The position numbers were made by a program, and so were the translations under genes. A DNA stretch of 64,000 nucleotides from Methylotenera_A sp046594915 (lineage in GTDB: Bacteria > Pseudomonadota > Gammaproteobacteria > Burkholderiales > Methylophilaceae). Positions 25,232 to 33,656 of the stretch are shown piece after piece; the first letter of the stretch is position 1; every line of letters starts with the position of its first letter. The notes beneath the pieces are model-generated. The model was not told where the DNA came from. It saw nothing but the letters and a program-made list of their open reading frames with translations, and did not search any database. The stretch lies in the NCBI GenBank assembly GCA_046594915.1, contig JBKJRC010000005.1:414796-478795 (forward strand). Direction: 5' to 3'.

Positions 25232-26659
25232 TCAGGTTAACTCACCCACTTTAACCACTTTCAATGTATTGGTACCACCTGGGCTACCAATCGGCTCACC
25301 AAAAGTAAACAGCACGGTATCGCCTGGCGCCACTGCGCTATTCGATAACAACACCTGCTCCATCTCATGCAGAATTTCATCCCTATTTTTATCATCTTGC
25401 TCAATTGGGTATGGAAACACGTTGCGATGCAAGGTGAGTTTTCGGCGCGCAATTTTGTTGGGTGACAGCGCATAAATTGGCGCGCCGCTATCGGCGCGCG
25501 ATAACCATTGTGCAGCATTGCCCGATTGCGTTAGCGCCGCAATCGCTTTTACATTCAGATATTTGGATACATAAATAGTGGCGGCGGCTATCGCCTCATC
25601 GGTTTGCTGATGTGGTTCTGCGCGCTTCTGGCTGACATTGGCAATTTCATATTCTTTTTCTGCTTCTATGCAAATCCGGTGTACCGCTTTTACTGTTTCA
25701 AGTGGATATTGTCCGCTGGCGGTTTCGGCCGATAGCATCACCGCATCGGTGCCATCTAGCACCGCATTGGCCACATCCGATACTTCTGCCCTGGTTGGAA
25801 TTGGGCTATTAATCATCGATTCCATCATTTGTGTCGCAGTAATCACTAATTTATTTTGCGCACGTGCCATGCGAATCATGCGCTTTTGCAAGCCTGGCAC
25901 CGCCGCATCGCCTACTTCCACGCCCAAATCGCCACGCGCCACCATAATCGCATCGCTCACAGCAATAATCTCTTTTAAGTGATCGATCGCCTCGGCACGT
26001 TCAATTTTTGCCACTATGCTGGCTGTGCCACCTGCTTGCACCACCAAATCGCGTGCCAATTCAATATCCCGTGCAGATTTCGGAAATGAAATCGCAATAT
26101 AATCCGCTTCTAATGCCACCGCGGTTTTCAGATCTTGCTTATCTTTTAGTGTTAAGGCATCAGCAGATAAACCGCCGCCTTGACGATTAATGCCTTTGTT
26201 ATTGCTCAACACACCGCCGCTTAAAATTACACAGTGAATTTGATTGCCTTTGATGCGATCCACCTGCATGGTAATGCGGCCATCGTCTAGCAATAGCACC
26301 ACACCTTCCGTCACCTCTTGCGGTAAAGTTTTGTAATCTAAGCCAACTTTATCTTGGTTGCCTAATTCGCAATCGGCATCCAATATAAATAAATCGCCCG
26401 TTTTAAGCGTCACTTTATCCAGCTCAAATTTGCCGATTCTAATTTTTGGGCCTTGCAAATCACATAGTACGCCGACTGGCCGTCCTAGCTGAAGTGCAAT
26501 TTTTCGCACAATTTCAGCACGGCTAATATGCTCTTGCGCCGTGCCATGCGAAAAATTAAGCCGTACAACGTTGACGCCAGCAGTGATTAAGCGCGCTATC
26601 ATCTCTTCGCTACTGCAGGCTGGGCCGAGCGTGGCAACAATCTTTGTTTTACGTAACAT
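25232..26659 (-). CDS. pyk: Pyruvate kinase
   Basis: Converts phosphoenolpyruvate and ADP to pyruvate and ATP, the last glycolytic step. The 475-residue protein starts with RKTKIVATLGPA, has the active-site segment SIVAKIERAEAIDHL with the catalytic Lys near residue 220, MVARGDLGVEV, and TATQMMESM. The C-terminal regulatory domain is complete. It is fourth in the minus-strand set tkt-gap-pgk-pyk and follows a terminator after pgk, so it may have its own promoter in the 156-bp gap. Confidence 0.98.
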   Translation of the reverse strand: MLRKTKIVATLGPACSSEEMIARLITAGVNVVRLNFSHGTAQEHISRAEIVRKIALQLGRPVGVLCDLQGPKIRIGKFELDKVTLKTGDLFILDADCELGNQDKVGLDYKTLPQEVTEGVVLLLDDGRITMQVDRIKGNQIHCVILSGGVLSNNKGINRQGGGLSADALTLKDKQDLKTAVALEADYIAISFPKSARDIELARDLVVQAGGTASIVAKIERAEAIDHLKEIIAVSDAIMVARGDLGVEVGDAAVPGLQKRMIRMARAQNKLVITATQMMESMINSPIPTRAEVSDVANAVLDGTDAVMLSAETASGQYPLETVKAVHRICIEAEKEYEIANVSQKRAEPHQQTDEAIAAATIYVSKYLNVKAIAALTQSGNAAQWLSRADSGAPIYALSPNKIARRKLTLHRNVFPYPIEQDDKNRDEILHEMEQVLLSNSAVAPGDTVLFTFGEPIGSPGGTNTLKVVKVGELT

Positions 26660-26769
26660 TATTTAAATTAAATCCCAATCATTCGTCATCTGCATAAAAA
26701 AATCAAAAACTAATTTAAATAAAAGCTCAATTAGCCCAAATAAAACGGGACGTAAGCAACTATTAAAAT

Positions 26770-26795
26770 AAAAATGGGGCGCAAAGCCCCATTTA
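26770..26795 (-). terminator. Terminator after pgk
   Basis: AAATGGGGC and GCCCCATTT form a 9-bp stem with a 5-nt loop between the pgk stop and the pyk start; on the minus strand a U-rich stretch follows. It would end or reduce the tkt-gap-pgk transcript. Confidence 0.85.
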
Positions 26796-26815
26796 GTATT
26801 GACTCCCAGCGCTAG

Positions 26816-28000
26816 TTAATTATCTTTTGCACGACTTTCTAAAATTTCTACCGCTGGCAATTTTTTGCCTTCTAAAAACTCTAAAAATGCACCACCTGCG
26901 GTTGAAATATAACTGATCTTATCGTAAATATCATATTTTTGAATCGCCGCAATGGTGTCACCGCCGCCAGCCAGTGTAAATGCTTTAGTGTTGGCAATGG
27001 CGTGTGCAATCTTTTTGGTGCCTTCACCAAATTGATCAAATTCAAACACACCAACTGGGCCGTTCCAAACCACTGTACCCGCATTTTTAATGATTTCTGC
27101 TATTTCATTAGCAGATTTCGCGCCAATATCAAAAATCATATCATCCACTTGTACAGAAGCCGCGTCTTTCTTCACTGCAGGCTCATTTGCATCAAATTTC
27201 TTACCACAAACCACATCCACTGCAATCGGCACGGCTGCGCCTCTTTGGCTCATTTTGTCCATTAAGGTGCGCGCCACTGGCACTAAATCTTCTTCGCACA
27301 GCGATTTGCCTACTTCAAAGCCAGCCGCTTTTAAAAATGTATTGGCAATGCCGCCGCCCACCACCATTTGGTCTACTTTTTCAGACAAACTTTCTAAAAC
27401 AGTTAATTTGGTTGAAACTTTGCTACCGCCAACAATCGCCACCATGGGGCGTGCTGGGTTCAACAAAGCCTTGGTTAATGCATCCAGCTCTTGTGCTAAT
27501 AACAATCCTGCACAGGCAATTGGTGCAAATTTTGCCACGCCGTGCGTACTGGCTTCTGCACGGTGTGCAGTACCAAAAGCGTCCATTACAAACACATCGC
27601 ATAATGCCGCGTATGCCTTTGCTGTTTCATCTTTGTTCTTTTTTTCACCGTCGTTAAAACGGCAATTTTCTAAAACAACCAGCTCACCAGCGGCAACTTC
27701 AAAACCACCATTTACCCAATCTTTAATCAAACGTACTGGCTTTTTGAGCGTGGCAGAAATCACGTTTACCACTGGCTTAAGCGAATTTTCTTCCGAATAA
27801 ACGCCCTCTTCTGGACGACCTAAATGCGATGTTACCATTACTTTTGCGCCTTTAGATAAAGCATATTCAATGGTTGCCATACTGGCAGTAATGCGCGCGT
27901 CAGAAGTCACTTTGCCATCGCTGACGGGTACGTTTAAATCGGCGCGAATTAACACACGTTTGCCACGCAAATTTACATCAGTCATTTTAATAAATTGCAT
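26816..28000 (-). CDS. pgk: Phosphoglycerate kinase
   Basis: Transfers phosphate from 1,3-bisphosphoglycerate to ADP. The 394-residue two-lobed enzyme has RVLIRADLNVPV near residue 15, SHLGRPEEG with substrate-binding His and Arg near 57, the GGSKVSTK nucleotide loop near 192, and a C-terminal GGGDTIAAI. It follows gap by 44 nt on the minus strand. Confidence 0.98.
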   Translation of the reverse strand: MQFIKMTDVNLRGKRVLIRADLNVPVSDGKVTSDARITASMATIEYALSKGAKVMVTSHLGRPEEGVYSEENSLKPVVNVISATLKKPVRLIKDWVNGGFEVAAGELVVLENCRFNDGEKKNKDETAKAYAALCDVFVMDAFGTAHRAEASTHGVAKFAPIACAGLLLAQELDALTKALLNPARPMVAIVGGSKVSTKLTVLESLSEKVDQMVVGGGIANTFLKAAGFEVGKSLCEEDLVPVARTLMDKMSQRGAAVPIAVDVVCGKKFDANEPAVKKDAASVQVDDMIFDIGAKSANEIAEIIKNAGTVVWNGPVGVFEFDQFGEGTKKIAHAIANTKAFTLAGGGDTIAAIQKYDIYDKISYISTAGGAFLEFLEGKKLPAVEILESRAKDN

Positions 28001-28044
28001 ATAACCCCTAAAAAATATTACCTTAACTAATTAATTATTAACGA

Positions 28045-29070
28045 TTATTTAGCTTTCATTAACGCAACAGCGGTATCTAACATACGGCAACTAAAACCCC
28101 ACTCGTTATCGTACCAAGCAAGCACTTTAACCAAATTACCAATGACCACGGTTTGCGTTGAGTCAAAGTTGCTGGATGTTTCTGTGTGATTAAAATCAGA
28201 GGAAACCAGCGGCTCTGTGTTGTAAGCCAAAATGCCTTTCAGCGCACCTTCTGAGGCTTCTTTCACAATGGCGTTTACTTCTTCGCGCGTGGTTTCACGG
28301 CTGGCAATAAAGGTTAAATCTACTGCCGACACATTAGCTGTAGGTACGCGAATCGCAAAGCCCGATAATTTACCTTTCAGTTCTGGCATCACAATACCGA
28401 CCGCTTGTGCTGCACCCGTTTTGGTTGGGATCATATTCAATGCGGCTGCGCGTGCGCGATATAAATCGCTGTGATGTCCATCCACCAATAATTGGTCGTT
28501 GGTATAAGAGTGGATCGTGGTCATTAAACCATTTTCAACACCTAACTTTTCATGCAGCGCTTTGACCATTGGCGCAAGACCATTAGTGGTGCAAGATGCA
28601 TTAGAAATCACCGTCATTGCAGATGTTAATATTTTGTCGTTTACGCCCATTACCACGGTTGCATCGCATGAATTTTTATCAGCTGGCGCTGAAATAATGA
28701 CTTTTTTTGCACCTGCGTCTAAATGGGGCTGACATTTCTCTTTGGTGCGGAACACGCCGGTGCATTCCAGCACTACATCGATACTGAGCGCATCCCAAGG
28801 TAATTTTGAAGGGTCTTTTTCATTAAACATGTGAATTTTATCGCCATTCACAATTAAATAATGATGGCCTGCCACATCTTGCTCGTGGCTAACTGTGCCT
28901 GCCAATTTGCCATGAATGGTATCGTGCTTGGTCAAATGGGCATTGCATTCTGGGCTGGCAGTGCCGTTAATCGCCACAATTTGAATATCTTTACGTTTTT
29001 GCTCATAAAAAGCACACAGTACGTTACGACCAATACGTCCATAACCATTAATTGCGACACGAATTGCCAT
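28045..29070 (-). CDS. gap: Glyceraldehyde-3-phosphate dehydrogenase, type I
   Basis: Oxidises glyceraldehyde-3-phosphate to 1,3-bisphosphoglycerate with NAD(P)+. The 341-residue protein has GYGRIGR at 9-15, catalytic Cys160 in SNASCTTN and His187 in TTIHSYTNDQ. Two positions stand out. The residue after VAIN is Gly36, where NAD-specific enzymes have Asp binding the adenosine ribose. Gly164 replaces the usual second Cys of the CTTNC motif. Both raise the possibility of NADP use or altered redox sensitivity. The erythrose-4-phosphate dehydrogenase Epd is a related alternative, but the overall sequence and operon place favour GAPDH. Confidence 0.95.
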   Translation of the reverse strand: MAIRVAINGYGRIGRNVLCAFYEQKRKDIQIVAINGTASPECNAHLTKHDTIHGKLAGTVSHEQDVAGHHYLIVNGDKIHMFNEKDPSKLPWDALSIDVVLECTGVFRTKEKCQPHLDAGAKKVIISAPADKNSCDATVVMGVNDKILTSAMTVISNASCTTNGLAPMVKALHEKLGVENGLMTTIHSYTNDQLLVDGHHSDLYRARAAALNMIPTKTGAAQAVGIVMPELKGKLSGFAIRVPTANVSAVDLTFIASRETTREEVNAIVKEASEGALKGILAYNTEPLVSSDFNHTETSSNFDSTQTVVIGNLVKVLAWYDNEWGFSCRMLDTAVALMKAK

Positions 29071-29131
29071 TACATTACCCTTTCAAACGCCATTATTTTA
29101 AAGTCTATCAATATTTTAAAGTCTAGTAATT

Positions 29132-29160
29132 AAAAGAGCCTCGCAAAGGGAGGCTCTTTT
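29132..29160 (-). terminator. Terminator after tkt
   Basis: AAAAGAGCCTC (29132-29142) pairs with GAGGCTCTTTT (29150-29160), an 11-bp stem just past the tkt stop on the minus strand. It separates tkt from gap. Confidence 0.9.
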
Positions 29161-29194
29161 AAAAACATGCTACACAATAATGCCTAAATTCAAC

Positions 29195-31174
29195 TTACAG
29201 CACCGACTTAGTAACAGCTACTACATTTTCTACTGTAAAGCCGAAATGTTTCATTAATGCGCCACCTGGAGCTGATTCACCAAATGTGTCAATACCGACG
29301 ACAGCACCTTCTAAACCAACATATTTACGCCAGAAGTCTGTTACGCCGGCTTCAACCGCAACCCGTTTTACGGTGCCCAATACGCTGGCTTTGTAAGCAG
29401 CATCTTGGCGATCAAATACGTTGGTTGATGGCATAGAAACCACCCGTGTTTTAACGCCATTGGCATTTAATTCTGCAGCCGCTTTTACCACCAACTCAAG
29501 TTCAGAGCCTGTGCCAATTAGCGTTACTTGCGCGCCTGCAACTTCAGACAACACGTAACCGCCACGACGCATGCCTGCAAATTGCGTAGCATCATGTTTC
29601 ATGCCTGCAACGTTTTGACGGCTTAACACTAGGCTTGCTGGACCATCTTTTTTCTCAACGGCTGCAACCCAAGCCACAGTTGTTTCGGTAGATGTCCCTG
29701 GGCGCCATACGTCCATACGTGGAATATAACGTAAACCAGAAGTCGTTTCGATTGGTTGATGCGTTGGACCATCTTCGCCTTGGCCGATAGAGTCATGCGT
29801 CAACACATAAATTACGCGTTGGTGCATTAATGCAGACATACGCATGCCATTACGCATATAGTCAGAGAACATGTGGAACGTGCCGCCGAATGGAATCAAG
29901 CCACCATGCAACGCCATACCGTTCATAATGGCTGCCATACCGAACTCACGCACACCGTAAGAGATATAGTTACCTGGTTTTTTTGCATCCACGTGCACGA
30001 AGCTGCCAGTTGAAGTTAAGTTAGAACCAGTTAAGTCGGCTGAACCACCTAAGAACTCTGGTAATAACGGTGCTAATGCGCCAATTGCGTTTTGTGATGC
30101 TTTACGTGTTGCAACGCCTTCAGCTTTTTCGTTAGTGGCAGCGATAATTTTATCTGTTTCTGTTTTCCAGTTCGCTGGCAAATCGCCCGCCATACGGCGT
30201 TTGAACTCAGCCGCTTCTGCTGGGAAAGCTTTAGCATAAGCATCGAATTTAACATTCCATGAAGATTCAGCAGCCGCGCCTTTAGCAGTCGCATCCCAAC
30301 CAGCATAAACGTCCGCTGGAATTTCAAACGGCGCATGATTCCAACCGATATTTGCACGTGTTGCCGCAACTTCAGCGTCGCCCAATGCAGAACCGTGGCA
30401 ATCATGCGAACCTGATTTATTGGGCGATCCTTGACCAATGACTGTTTTACAGCAGATTAATGACGGTTTATCCGTCACTTTTTTAGCAGCCACAATGGCT
30501 TTGCCAATTGCATCCACATCGTGGCCATCAACCGCCTGCACATGCCAGCCATATGATTCAAAGCGTTTCGCCGTATCATCTGTATACCATGCTTCGATAT
30601 GACCATCGATAGAAATACCGTTGTCATCCCAAAATGCAGTTAATTTGCCCAAACCCCAAGTGCCAGCAAGCGCACAAGATTCATGAGAAACGCCTTCCAT
30701 CATGCATCCGTCACCCATAAACACATAAGTGTCGTGGTTAACAATGTCGTGACCTGGTTTGTTAAATTGGTCGGCTAATAATTTTTCAGCCATTGCAAAA
30801 CCAACGCCGTTTGCAATACCTTGACCCAATGGACCAGTAGTTGTTTCAACGCCTGGCGCATAGCCGTATTCTGGATGACCCGCACATTTTGAATGTAATT
30901 GACGGAACGTCTTGATTTCATCAATTGGCAATGCATAACCTGTCAGGTGCAGCAAAGAGTAAATCAACATTGAACCGTGACCATTAGAAAGCACAAAGCG
31001 ATCGCGATTAGCCCATGTTGGATTTTTAGGATTATGGCTTAAATGATTATTCCAAAGCTCTTCGGCAATCTCTGCCATGCCCATAGGCGCACCCGGGTGG
31101 CCTGAATTGGCTTTTTGCACTGCATCCATTGATAACGCACGAATTGCGTTGGCTAAATCTTTACGCGTTGCCAT
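29195..31174 (-). CDS. tkt: Transketolase
   Basis: A thiamine-diphosphate enzyme moving two-carbon units between sugar phosphates. The 659-residue protein has ANSGHPGAPMGMA near residue 22, the ThDP motif starting GDGCMMEG near 155 and ending DDNG, and the C-terminal transketolase domain with the GEDGPTHQP loop near 470. In RuMP-cycle methylotrophs it serves regeneration of ribulose phosphate; that context is inferred from taxonomy. An AGGGAG ribosome-binding site precedes the ATG. It heads the central-carbon gene set. Confidence 0.98.
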   Translation of the reverse strand: MATRKDLANAIRALSMDAVQKANSGHPGAPMGMAEIAEELWNNHLSHNPKNPTWANRDRFVLSNGHGSMLIYSLLHLTGYALPIDEIKTFRQLHSKCAGHPEYGYAPGVETTTGPLGQGIANGVGFAMAEKLLADQFNKPGHDIVNHDTYVFMGDGCMMEGVSHESCALAGTWGLGKLTAFWDDNGISIDGHIEAWYTDDTAKRFESYGWHVQAVDGHDVDAIGKAIVAAKKVTDKPSLICCKTVIGQGSPNKSGSHDCHGSALGDAEVAATRANIGWNHAPFEIPADVYAGWDATAKGAAAESSWNVKFDAYAKAFPAEAAEFKRRMAGDLPANWKTETDKIIAATNEKAEGVATRKASQNAIGALAPLLPEFLGGSADLTGSNLTSTGSFVHVDAKKPGNYISYGVREFGMAAIMNGMALHGGLIPFGGTFHMFSDYMRNGMRMSALMHQRVIYVLTHDSIGQGEDGPTHQPIETTSGLRYIPRMDVWRPGTSTETTVAWVAAVEKKDGPASLVLSRQNVAGMKHDATQFAGMRRGGYVLSEVAGAQVTLIGTGSELELVVKAAAELNANGVKTRVVSMPSTNVFDRQDAAYKASVLGTVKRVAVEAGVTDFWRKYVGLEGAVVGIDTFGESAPGGALMKHFGFTVENVVAVTKSVL

Positions 31175-31502
31175 TATTTTCTCCCTAATTTTAGCTAAAC
31201 TGAACAGGCTTTGTGATTAACGCTTAAATGAACCAAAAACCTAATAGAAACTGCAAAAACTTTTGTATTTAACTTAGATTTAACTTACTGTTAATTACAC
31301 TTTTTGTAAAAGAATAATTATCGCCTAATTAGGCATTTTCGGCAAGTTTCAGCAAACGCTATTTGGGATTATTACAGAATATTTACGCATTCTTTTATAG
31401 CGAAACTGCTGTTGGTACCAGCAAATAGCAGTTAGATTAATATAAAAATATTAATTCCGAGCAAAATACTGATTAAACAGTTAGCACGCGTTGGTCAACT
31501 AG
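31175..31502. other. Intergenic region upstream of tkt
   Basis: 328 bp, AT-rich, holding the tkt promoter region. AACTGCT (31404-31410) and AGCAGTT (31427-31433) form a 7-bp inverted repeat, with TGGTACCA between them. It may terminate the small gene at 31503-31814 or act as a control site for tkt. No gene is apparent. Confidence 0.4.
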
Positions 31503-31814
31503 TCAAACCACGCGGCGACTTGAGCGCATCACAAAACAAAATAATGCGGTTAATAGCAACCAAACTTGCGCAGGAATTTGAGATGATTCTATTGTATCAG
31601 TAGCAGAATTTGCATTCGCCACGCTTCTCGAGCGCGTATTTTGCATCGACACAACATCGTTAGAAGCAAGCCTGATTGCCTGCGCTTGATGAGCGACTTT
31701 GACTGTTGCGCCCATTTTTACTGTGCCTTTGTCAGCAGAAAATGTCATCATCGGCATTGTTAACATTACATTTATCAGCATAAAGACCAGCCATTTTTTA
31801 ACCATGTTAACCAT
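31503..31814 (-). CDS. Small secreted protein with PEP-CTERM-like C-terminus
   Basis: A 103-residue protein with a signal peptide (hydrophobic residues 8-24, cleavage after TFSA). The middle is short, polar and Ser/Ala/Asn-rich. The C-terminus reads IPAQVWLLLTALFCFVMRSSRR: Pro, a Trp-Leu helix of about 17 residues, then a basic end. This resembles the PEP-CTERM sorting signals (IP/VP-x-VWLL...RR) that exosortase systems process in exopolysaccharide-making betaproteobacteria, though the exact PEP triplet is changed to IPA. SD GGATGG lies 5 nt before the ATG. No homologue is recognised; an ordinary membrane anchor is the alternative. Confidence 0.6.
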   Translation of the reverse strand: MVNMVKKWLVFMLINVMLTMPMMTFSADKGTVKMGATVKVAHQAQAIRLASNDVVSMQNTRSRSVANANSATDTIESSQIPAQVWLLLTALFCFVMRSSRRVV

Positions 31815-32165
31815 CCAATTGAGGCAATAAACTTAAAGTGTTTAAGTCTTTGCAAATTGAATGCCAAACAGAAGTTAAAATAATTAATTTACTAATCAAT
31901 TAGTTATGTTGTAGTTAATTTTTATTCGTTATATTTAGCGTCATGATTTTGACATTCATGTCAAAAAATATTAACGCTTTGCCGAGAGCAAAATTACGCC
32001 ACCATCTTTACAAATGCCAGAAATTAAATAGCCTTTTGTAAATGTATATCAGAAAAATCTTACATGAATTTCAGCCATCGTCTTATTCGATATTTTTTCG
32101 GTTTGCCTAAAATTGGGCCTGTGTTCTGCACAACTTAATTTTTAATTTATCCAAAAGGAAATATC
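31815..32165. other. Divergent intergenic region before the BON-domain gene
   Basis: 351 bp with no credible gene. It contains a perfect 20-bp palindromic site at 31947-31966 (listed separately) and an AAGGAA ribosome-binding site just before 32166. It must hold promoters for both divergent genes. Confidence 0.5.
31947..31966. promoter_or_regulatory. 20-bp palindrome, probable operator
   Basis: TTTTGACATTCATGTCAAAA is two perfect 9-bp arms around TC. It lies about 130 bp from the small PEP-CTERM-like gene and about 200 bp from the BON gene, which diverge from it. Each arm includes TTGACA, a consensus -35, so a bound repressor would block promoters in either direction. No T-run makes it a terminator. 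Confidence 0.55.
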
Positions 32166-32474
32166 ATGAAAATCCATTTAAAAAGTTTGTTAATTATCGG
32201 TGCTTTAACGATGCCTATGGCCGCATTTGCAGCAGATGGCGACCCTGTTTCTACTAAGCTAGGTGATGCTGTGATTACCACTAAAGTAAAAGCAGAGTTT
32301 GCTAAAGATAAACACGTCAGCGCAACTGCTATTAAAGTTGAAACGGATAGTAGCGGTTTAGTGCAATTGTCTGGCACAGCAAAAACGCAAGCCGAAGCGG
32401 ATACAGCAGTTAAGCTCGCTAAAAATGTTAAAGGCGTGACGTCTGTGAAAAACGATATTGTTGTTACACCTTAA
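32166..32474 (+). CDS. Periplasmic BON-domain protein (OsmY-like)
   Basis: A 102-residue protein with a signal peptide cleaved after AFA (residue 22) and a single BON domain (about 32-102), recognised by DAVITTKVKAEFAKD, the central Gly/Leu pattern LVQLSGTAKTQAEAD and the end VKGVTSVKNDIVV. BON domains bind phospholipids, and OsmY has two of them and is stress-induced. A single-domain form like this is common in betaproteobacteria. The gene is followed by a strong terminator, so it is monocistronic. Confidence 0.92.
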   Translation: MKIHLKSLLIIGALTMPMAAFAADGDPVSTKLGDAVITTKVKAEFAKDKHVSATAIKVETDSSGLVQLSGTAKTQAEADTAVKLAKNVKGVTSVKNDIVVTP

Positions 32475-32559
32475 TTGTATCGCTTAACTTAATACCTTCA
32501 GTTCACCTAAAAAATTTACCAAAGGTATTGTATGGGCATTGTTTAGGTAGCAACTATCA

Positions 32560-32583
32560 ACGGGGCTTTTTGCCCCGTTTTTT
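32560..32583 (+). terminator. Rho-independent terminator after the BON gene
   Basis: ACGGGGC (32560-32566) pairs with GCCCCGT (32572-32578) around five T, followed by a T-run. Confidence 0.93.
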
Positions 32584-32620
32584 ATTTAAAGTTTTTTACC
32601 TAAAAAAACTGGTTAAGTTT

Positions 32621-33652
32621 TTAGTTACACGCCTGTAAAACCTTTTCAATCGCAATGCAATTGCCTTTTGCATCTTCAAATGCCAACAATGGCGTTTTGT
32701 CGTTCAACACACAATCACTAAAATGCTCAATCTCCAAGTTAAAATGATTGCTTGGCGCAAAACGTTCTTCTGCATATTTTCCATCTTCTAGCTCCCAGCT
32801 AATCACTGGCACATCATTCTGAAACACCCAAGCGGCGTGGCATTTAACCCAGCCTTTGGTGCCAATAATTTCATATTCCGATTTTCGACTACGCTCAAAG
32901 CTGATGTCGAAATGCCCAAAGCGCGCACGGCCTGCATTGTCTAGTCCAAAATCCAGCACGCCGCTGGTGACAATATCAGCGCCATGTTCATTCAATTTGG
33001 CATGAGCGACTATTTTAACTGGTTCTGACGGTTTGCCATTTTTCTGGAAGCACCAACGCAAACTATGAATCGCGTACGGGCCAATATCCCACAACGCACC
33101 GCCGCCATTTTGCATATTGCGATTAATGCGATACATGCGCGCTGGCTTCATTAAAAACGAGAAGCTGGCGCGGGCCGAAAGCACATCGCCTATCAAACCC
33201 GAATCAATAATCTCTTGCACACGTTTGTGCTGCGGATGAAAGCGATACATAAAGCCTTCCATCACTTTGACGTTATTGTTGTGCGCGGCCGCCTCAATTG
33301 CTTCAATGTCTTTTACAGTTAATGCCATTGGCTTTTCAATTAACACATGTTTGCCTGCGTTAATCGCTTTAATCGCCCATTTTGCATGTTCTTCATTCGC
33401 CATCGGGCAGTAAATCGCTTCCACATTCTGGTCGTTGATTATCGCATCCATGTCGTCATAACATTGCACATTTGGATGCGTTTCAATAAAACCTGGTGGC
33501 GCATATTTTTCTAAAACCGCTTTGGCAGCGCCAGCACGACGGCTGGCAATAGCAACCAACTGTGAATTAGGGGCTTCGATAATCGCTGGCAGCAAACGTT
33601 CATTGACGCGGGCGGCACCTAATATGCCCCATTTTAATTTTTTTATTGTCAT
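32621..33652 (-). CDS. Gfo/Idh/MocA family oxidoreductase
   Basis: An NAD(P)-dependent sugar or polyol dehydrogenase-type protein. From the chosen ATG (33652) it is 343 residues; a longer ORF from 33679 overlaps the upstream gene and puts the Rossmann fold unusually far in. The dinucleotide motif is GILGAARVNERLLPA near residue 9, and the family EKPMALT motif with conserved Lys is near 98. The second half is the C-terminal alpha/beta domain with GGGALWDIGPYAIHSLRW near 170. Substrate unknown. It follows the Mrr-like gene by 4 nt and probably belonged with the redoxin gene before that gene was inserted. Confidence 0.92.
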   Translation of the reverse strand: MTIKKLKWGILGAARVNERLLPAIIEAPNSQLVAIASRRAGAAKAVLEKYAPPGFIETHPNVQCYDDMDAIINDQNVEAIYCPMANEEHAKWAIKAINAGKHVLIEKPMALTVKDIEAIEAAAHNNNVKVMEGFMYRFHPQHKRVQEIIDSGLIGDVLSARASFSFLMKPARMYRINRNMQNGGGALWDIGPYAIHSLRWCFQKNGKPSEPVKIVAHAKLNEHGADIVTSGVLDFGLDNAGRARFGHFDISFERSRKSEYEIIGTKGWVKCHAAWVFQNDVPVISWELEDGKYAEERFAPSNHFNLEIEHFSDCVLNDKTPLLAFEDAKGNCIAIEKVLQACN

Positions 33653-33656
33653 GATA

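Noticed and set aside
27090..27800. 236-residue plus-strand ORF within pgk
   Set aside because: It is a shadow of the strongly conserved pgk on the other strand, with no recognisable domain.
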